Origin: Acidiferrobacterales bacterium | GTDB lineage: Bacteria; Pseudomonadota; Gammaproteobacteria; Acidiferrobacterales; Sulfurifustaceae | Assembly (NCBI GenBank): GCA_015492195.1 | Contig: WGFP01000143.1 | Span: 1 to 18,141 of the forward strand | Reading direction: 5' to 3' | DNA length: 18,141 nucleotides | Shown here: in pieces, positions 14,876-18,141 of the stretch | Layout: the number at the start of each line of letters is the position of its first letter | Position numbering within the stretch: the stretch's first letter is position 1 | Notes under the pieces: generated by a model | The model's database searches: none | The model's input: the letters and a program-made list of their open reading frames with translations, nothing else | Told to the model about the DNA's origin: nothing | Program-made: the position numbers and the translations under genes

Positions 14876-14929
14876 TCAATGCTTCTCTCGGTGTACCCTC
14901 GCGGCAGCAGGCTGATGCGGCTATATCAC

Positions 14930-15190
14930 TCATCTGTCCGGCATCCGAGAAGCGATCAAATTATAAAGCCAGGCGAATATCGCACCGCCGATCAATCCAT
15001 CAATGAATCCCCATAGCATACCTATAACACTGCCCATCGGACTTATGTTGTATCCCCGGTAAACGCGCCCAATCAAGGTCACTTCGCCGGTGGCGCCGTC
15101 AAAGGCGATGATCCACCAAGTGAGAATGAAAAGGCCAAGCCCCCAGACCAGTCCGAATGACAACGCCAAAGCCTTTACATTTAGTTTCAT
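14930..15190 (-). CDS. Small two-helix membrane protein, 86 aa
   Basis: The protein starts MKLNVKALALSFGLVWGLGL and has two glycine-rich hydrophobic helices, near residues 5-30 and 55-80 (VIGMLWGFIDGLIGGAIFAW). I chose the ATG at 15190-15188 because AAGGAGG lies just upstream. The frame stays open to 15256 but would include a charged, non-membrane extension. Similar small proteins are, as I recall, labelled bacteriophage holin in databases, but there is no lysis or phage gene here, so I keep it as a membrane protein of unknown role. It converges with the sulfurtransferase gene. Confidence 0.75.
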   Translation of the reverse strand: MKLNVKALALSFGLVWGLGLFILTWWIIAFDGATGEVTLIGRVYRGYNISPMGSVIGMLWGFIDGLIGGAIFAWLYNLIASRMPDR

Positions 15191-15296
15191 TTTTGGCCTC
15201 CTTGTGCTTCCCGTTTCAGCAGTATGCGGAAATGGCACATTTAAGTATATTCCCATACCGTGTCAGGCGGTATAGCGCCGGCGAACCTGGAAAATG

Positions 15297-15325
15297 TTGG
15301 TGTTGGTTTTCTGATAAGGCATAAT
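15297..15325 (+). promoter_or_regulatory. Possible promoter for the 63-aa membrane protein
   Basis: TTGGTG (15297-15302) and CATAAT (15320-15325) are spaced by 17 nt, followed by an AT-rich run. The match to sigma70 is modest. The predicted message would begin near 15332 and include the GGAGGG ribosome binding site at 15377-15382. Confidence 0.3.
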
Positions 15326-15388
15326 AAATAAAATAAATATAAATAAGGAATTTTGTTCACATAGAAAACATTAACGGAGGGAAAGACT

Positions 15389-15580
15389 TTGACTCAAGAA
15401 AATTATGAATTACTGCTTTGGGTCTTGGGTGACCGTGTTGCTCTGTTCAACATGATCAGTCTTGCCGGTATCCTTGCATGGGCCGTTATGTCTCTCGTTT
15501 ATAATGCGTGTGCGCGGTTGTTGCGTTACGTGGATTACAAATGGGACAGCGAGTTTTGGACCGAACTCCTGCATGAGTAA
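15389..15580 (+). CDS. Small single-span membrane protein, 63 aa, TTG start
   Basis: This 63-aa protein begins (TTG)TQENYELLLWVLGDR, with one hydrophobic helix near residues 20-38 (MISLAGILAWAVMSLVY) and a charged, aromatic C-terminus (YVDYKWDSEFWTELLHE). The ribosome binding site GGAGGG (15377-15382) is excellent and 6 nt from TTG. No in-frame ATG occurs before the helix, so I accept the rare start. I do not recognise the family. It converges with msrB, 54 nt away. The AT-rich leader suggests its own promoter. Confidence 0.6.
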   Translation: MTQENYELLLWVLGDRVALFNMISLAGILAWAVMSLVYNACARLLRYVDYKWDSEFWTELLHE

Positions 15581-15634
15581 CGGAAGTAAGCAGCCATTCA
15601 CTGTCGTGCTGCGCTTGTATTTCTTGAGTGACGC

Positions 15635-16033
15635 CTATTTCTTTTTTGCCAAATGTAAGGAAGCGGAATTGATGCAGTAGCGTTGACCGGTCGGCTCCGG
15701 GCCGTCGTCGAAAACGTGCCCGAGATGGGCGTCGCACTGACTGCACAACACCTCGGTTCGTCGCATGAAGAGGCTGTTATCTTCTTCAGTTGCAATATTT
15801 TCCGGCACAATGGGTGCGGTAAAGCTCGGCCAGCCGGTCCCGGAATCGAATTTGGTGTCGGAGCTGAATAAGTCCGCGCCGCAACACACGCATTGATAGA
15901 CGCCTTCTTCCTTGCAGTCGTGGTATTCGCCCGTAAAGGCTCGCTCCGTGCCTTTTTGCCGCGTGACCCGGTATTGCTCAGGCGTCAACAGCCGCTTCCA
16001 TTCGTCGTTCGTTTTGAAGATCTTCGGCTTCAT
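15635..16033 (-). CDS. msrB: MsrB, peptide methionine-R-sulfoxide reductase
   Basis: This 132-aa protein has the zinc cysteines Cys48/Cys51 (YQCVCCGADLF) and Cys97/Cys100 (LCSQCDAHLGHVF). The motif DSGTGWPSF is present, and the catalytic Cys120 is in QRYCINSASL. This is the complete SelR/MsrB signature. It reduces methionine-R-sulfoxide in proteins using thioredoxin. The start at ATG 16033 is preferred (AGGA upstream); a GTG directly before it would add one residue. The C-terminus is short and lysine-rich. It follows the PKHD-type hydroxylase after about 32 nt on the same strand, so they may be cotranscribed. Confidence 0.97.
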   Translation of the reverse strand: MKPKIFKTNDEWKRLLTPEQYRVTRQKGTERAFTGEYHDCKEEGVYQCVCCGADLFSSDTKFDSGTGWPSFTAPIVPENIATEEDNSLFMRRTEVLCSQCDAHLGHVFDDGPEPTGQRYCINSASLHLAKKK

Positions 16034-16065
16034 CACATTCCTGCTTTTCAGATTGCTTACGCCCT

Positions 16066-16740
16066 CTATATCTCACCCCACATGCGGACCAGGTTGACAT
16101 AGGCTTTGTTAACCCTGGCGGTTTCTTCGGCCTCGGGCGCGTCTTTCAGGAGTTTTTCCCTCACCAGGTTGAGTTCGTGAAGCAACTCGCGCCTGGCAGG
16201 GTCGCGCACCAGGCTCTGGACCCAGGTGACCGCCACGAGACGCTCACCGCGTGTCACCGGATTGACATGATGCAGGCTGGATGCCGGATACATGACGGCG
16301 TCTCCCGCGGCGTATTTGATTTCATGGCTGCCGAAGGTGGTGCGGATGACCAGCTCCCCGCCGTCGTAATCTTCCGGGCCGCTGAGAAAGATGGTGATCG
16401 CAATGTCCGAGCGGTACAACATGCCCTCGGCCCCCATGACGGGATCGTCCACGTGATCGCCGTAGGCCATGCCCGGCGTATAACGCGCGTAATACGGCGC
16501 GGCGACGCGCAGGGGAAGGGCGCCGCTGCGATAGACCGGATGCTGCACCAGGCTGCCCATGACCAGGTTGTTAAGCTGCTCCAATTCTTTCGCGTCCTTG
16601 TCCAGTTCCTCGTTATTCTTTACCCGCACGGCCGCCGCCCCCGCGGACAATTTGCCGTCCGCGAAATTGGCGTTGCCGAGTATCTTCCGGACGCCGTTTA
16701 GCTGATCCGGAGTCAGGACAGAGGGGATGCGAAGCAACAT
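16066..16740 (-). CDS. PKHD-type Fe(II)/2OG hydroxylase (PiuC/YbiX family)
   Basis: This 224-aa protein is nearly the same length as E. coli YbiX. The iron triad is His96/Asp98 (YGDHVDDP) and a distal His, probably His158 (SSLHHVNPVT). Arg167 in GERLVAVTW is the likely 2OG-binding residue. The start LLRIPSVLTPDQLNGVRKIL is typical of the family. Family members are usually linked to TonB-dependent iron receptors, but no receptor is visible here. Its neighbours are a TSUP permease upstream and msrB downstream on the same strand. The true substrate is unknown. No strong ribosome binding site is evident at the ATG 16740-16738. Confidence 0.93.
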   Translation of the reverse strand: MLLRIPSVLTPDQLNGVRKILGNANFADGKLSAGAAAVRVKNNEELDKDAKELEQLNNLVMGSLVQHPVYRSGALPLRVAAPYYARYTPGMAYGDHVDDPVMGAEGMLYRSDIAITIFLSGPEDYDGGELVIRTTFGSHEIKYAAGDAVMYPASSLHHVNPVTRGERLVAVTWVQSLVRDPARRELLHELNLVREKLLKDAPEAEETARVNKAYVNLVRMWGEI

Positions 16741-16821
16741 GACCGGCTGGACCCTATAAATGTTCTCTGTATCGTTAATGACCAGATAATGAAATTCGTC
16801 TTCTATGATTATATGGCAGTC

Positions 16822-17535
16822 TCAGTGATAAAAAAGTGAAATACCGCCGATTAGAATGATCCATGACACCACCCGTCGGAAAAGGTTTTCATTGACCTTA
16901 AAGTGCAGGCGGTTACTGAACCAGAGCGCCGCCAGCAGGAACGGGGCCGAGATAAGCATCATGCGCCCGATCTCCGGCGTGATGGCGCCGTGGAAAAGGT
17001 ATCCCGCTCCCCGGAAGATATTCAGTGACAGAAAAAACGCCAGCGCATAATTGCGCACCATGGTTTTTTCTTTGAATGTTCCCATTAAACGCGTCATTGC
17101 GATCGGACCGCTGATGCCGAACAAGGCCTGGGACGCTCCGGCAAGGGTGTCGAGCAGCCGCTGGGTTGCCGCGTTCAACCGTAGACGGTCCGGCGCCATA
17201 ACCAGGTAAATCCCGAACAGGGTGATGACGGATGCCAGCAGGATCTGGAATACCGTCACAGACAGGGAGTAGAAAAGATACAATCCCGCCACGGCCCCTA
17301 TCGTCGCAAACGCGAGCATGCCTGCCAGGTAGTCGAGTCTCACGGTTCTCGGCGAACGTGCAAGACCAATGGCGCCGACGAGTATTTGGGGGAGAATGGA
17401 ATAGATGACCAAGGTTTTAGTGCCGAAGAAAAAGCTCAGGACGGGCAGCATTAGGATCGTACCGGCCAGGCCGAAGATTATCTCGAAGGAATAGGTGAGA
17501 ACACAGATGAGTATCAGTATGGCAATCGCAAGCAT
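16822..17535 (-). CDS. TSUP (TauE/SafE) family membrane permease
   Basis: This 237-aa, strongly hydrophobic protein has about seven or eight membrane helices. It starts MLAIAILILICVLTYSFEIIFGLAGT, with the N-terminal repeat glycine motif, and has a second repeat at SQALFGISGPIAMTRLMG. That is the paired signature of the sulfite exporter TauE/SafE family. Members are proposed to move sulfite, sulfoacetate or other organosulfur anions. In a sulfur oxidizer that makes sulfite in the cytoplasm, an anion exporter role is plausible but not shown. A 6-bp hairpin (17545-17559) lies just upstream of the ATG. The ribosome binding site is weak. Confidence 0.88.
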   Translation of the reverse strand: MLAIAILILICVLTYSFEIIFGLAGTILMLPVLSFFFGTKTLVIYSILPQILVGAIGLARSPRTVRLDYLAGMLAFATIGAVAGLYLFYSLSVTVFQILLASVITLFGIYLVMAPDRLRLNAATQRLLDTLAGASQALFGISGPIAMTRLMGTFKEKTMVRNYALAFFLSLNIFRGAGYLFHGAITPEIGRMMLISAPFLLAALWFSNRLHFKVNENLFRRVVSWIILIGGISLFYH

Positions 17536-17591
17536 CTCGGTGGAGCGGCCTTCGGCCGCGATCTGTAATTGCCGGTGGCTGACCGGCGGCA

Positions 17592-17627
17592 GGTGACTTT
17601 TCTTTGCTTGTCCAAAGAAAAGTCACC
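17592..17627. repeat. Perfect 15-bp stem hairpin
   Basis: GGTGACTTTTCTTTG (17592-17606) and CAAAGAAAAGTCACC (17613-17627) are exact reverse complements around a 6-base loop. No T-run follows on either strand, so it is not a standard terminator. I recall closely similar CTTTTCTTTG...CAAAGAAAAG intergenic sequences in many gamma- and betaproteobacteria, which makes a dispersed repeat or a conserved RNA element possible. Confidence 0.85.
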
Positions 17628-17653
17628 AAAAGAAAGGACACCCCGGAGACTTG

Positions 17654-17681
17654 CCCGACCACTAAAACCTTAGTGGTCGGG
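17654..17681. repeat. Perfect 12-bp stem hairpin with 4-base loop
   Basis: CCCGACCACTAA (17654-17665) and TTAGTGGTCGGG (17670-17681) are exact reverse complements around AACC. It lies 26 nt after the preceding hairpin and appears to be part of the same structured element. Confidence 0.85.
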
Positions 17682-17696
17682 TCCCCTGCGCTTCTC

Positions 17697-17782
17697 GCAA
17701 GAATCAGCGCTCGCCTAACTCGCCGGGCGCACAAAACGCACCTCGGGCTCGAACAGGAGGCTCGCTTTCCCCTGATTCTTGC
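17697..17782. repeat. Inverted repeat enclosing a GC-rich segment
   Basis: GCAAGAATCAG (17697-17707) and CTGATTCTTGC (17772-17782) are exact 11-bp reverse complements separated by 64 bases. With the two upstream hairpins they form a regular three-stem arrangement over about 190 bp. Confidence 0.75.
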
Positions 17783-17895
17783 TGCGATGCTCGGCGGCGT
17801 CTACGGGTCATGAAAACCCTGTCCGCTTTTCCGCCCTTGGGTTAAGCTGAGACCGCTCCCGCGTATTATGGAGGCGGAACCCCGCTTTATATAAA

Positions 17896-18141
17896 TCACG
17901 CGAAGCAGATCCATGTCGTGGCAATGTACTTGACGCCCTTCTCAAGCGTGACGCCGCGGTGATCATGGGTCCAAAAGGGCGGAAACAATACCAGTTTGCC
18001 TTCGACCGGTTTGATTTTTACTTCCTGAAACAGGAATTCGGTCTCCCCGCCGGGCCCTTCGACGTCATTCAGATACCAGATAGCGACGAGCTGTCTCTGG
18101 CTAAAGACACCCGGGCCGCCGTCCACGTGCCAGTGATAGTA
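17896..18141 (-). CDS. Prolyl-4-hydroxylase-like Fe(II)/2OG oxygenase (partial, N-terminus outside window)
   Basis: The frame is open from the right edge of the window (YYHWHVDGG) to a TGA at 17896-17898, giving the last 81 residues. The HVD of HWHVDGG is the HxD iron site. VAIWYLND, GPGGETEFLF and VKPVEGKLVLFPP-like strands follow, then THDHRGVTLEKGVKYIATTW with the distal His and a lysine/tyrosine 2OG region. This is the C-terminal half of a P4Hc-type double-stranded beta helix. The true start lies beyond 18141, so the internal GTG is not a start. The substrate is unknown, with protein prolines being one option. Confidence 0.88.
   Translation of the reverse strand, partial: YYHWHVDGGPGVFSQRQLVAIWYLNDVEGPGGETEFLFQEVKIKPVEGKLVLFPPFWTHDHRGVTLEKGVKYIATTWICFA

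Larger units (their letters stand above)
17536..17895. other. Gene-free 360-bp stretch with a multi-hairpin element
   Basis: No reading frame here looks like a real protein. The stretch holds a GC hairpin (17545-17559), two long perfect hairpins, and a wider inverted repeat enclosing a GC-rich segment, which are listed separately. Beyond about 17800 I see nothing further that is clear. Confidence 0.7.

Noticed and set aside
14930..15190. Phage holin or prophage remnant
   Set aside because: There are no lysis, integrase or structural phage genes nearby. Two glycine-rich helices alone do not support a holin function.
15255..15273. ATACCG/CGGTAT inverted repeat in the 15191-15388 gap
   Set aside because: It is only 6 bp with a 7-base loop, so chance occurrence is likely, although it could be a short operator.
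17592..17681. Intrinsic terminators for flanking genes
   Set aside because: The stems are strong but lack a following T-run on either strand and lie upstream of the TSUP gene, so a terminator call is not supported.

Overview
The window comes from a sulfur-oxidizing proteobacterium, most likely a gammaproteobacterium. The evidence is a reverse-type dissimilatory sulfite reductase (rDsr) locus, dsrABEFHCMKLJOP, in the Allochromatium-like order. The presence of dsrEFH and dsrL separates it from sulfate-reducer dsr loci. I cannot name the genus from the sequence alone.

Region 1 (1-10368, minus strand) is the dsr operon, read right to left. dsrA and dsrB encode the siroheme sulfite reductase. dsrE, dsrF, dsrH and dsrC form the sulfur relay, which hands persulfide sulfur to DsrC. 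dsrM, K, J, O and P encode the transmembrane electron-transfer complex, and dsrL encodes the NAD(P)H-linked iron-sulfur flavoprotein. All catalytic cysteines I looked for are present, including DsrE Cys78, DsrH Cys18, DsrC Cys99/Cys110 and DsrJ Cys47. dsrP runs off the left edge. Genes are 2-74 nt apart or overlap by 4 nt, which fits one transcription unit. A good sigma70-like promoter lies at 10570-10598, followed by a leader of about 195 nt with a nested hairpin.

Region 2 (10836-14875, plus strand) is divergent from dsrA. It holds six genes: a TauD-like Fe(II)/2OG dioxygenase, an overlapping 65-aa protein, a 236-aa helical (TPR-like) protein, a Cas6/Cmx6-like RAMP protein with no CRISPR array or other cas genes, a DsrC homologue that has lost both functional cysteines (RspA type), and a 3-mercaptopyruvate-type sulfurtransferase. 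Three of its intergenic gaps are filled by different imperfect inverted repeats. This cluster is the most interesting part of the window: a possible dsr accessory or regulatory module that includes an RNA-binding or RNA-cleaving fold.

Region 3 (14930-18141) holds small membrane proteins (86 aa on minus, 63 aa on plus), MsrB, a PKHD-type hydroxylase, a TSUP (TauE/SafE) permease and a partial prolyl-4-hydroxylase-like oxygenase. A gene-free stretch of about 360 bp (17536-17895) contains a strongly structured multi-hairpin element.

Together the window describes cytoplasmic oxidation of stored sulfur or persulfide to sulfite. Electrons leave through DsrMKJOP and DsrL. A possible sulfite/sulfonate exporter and oxidative-damage repair genes lie nearby.
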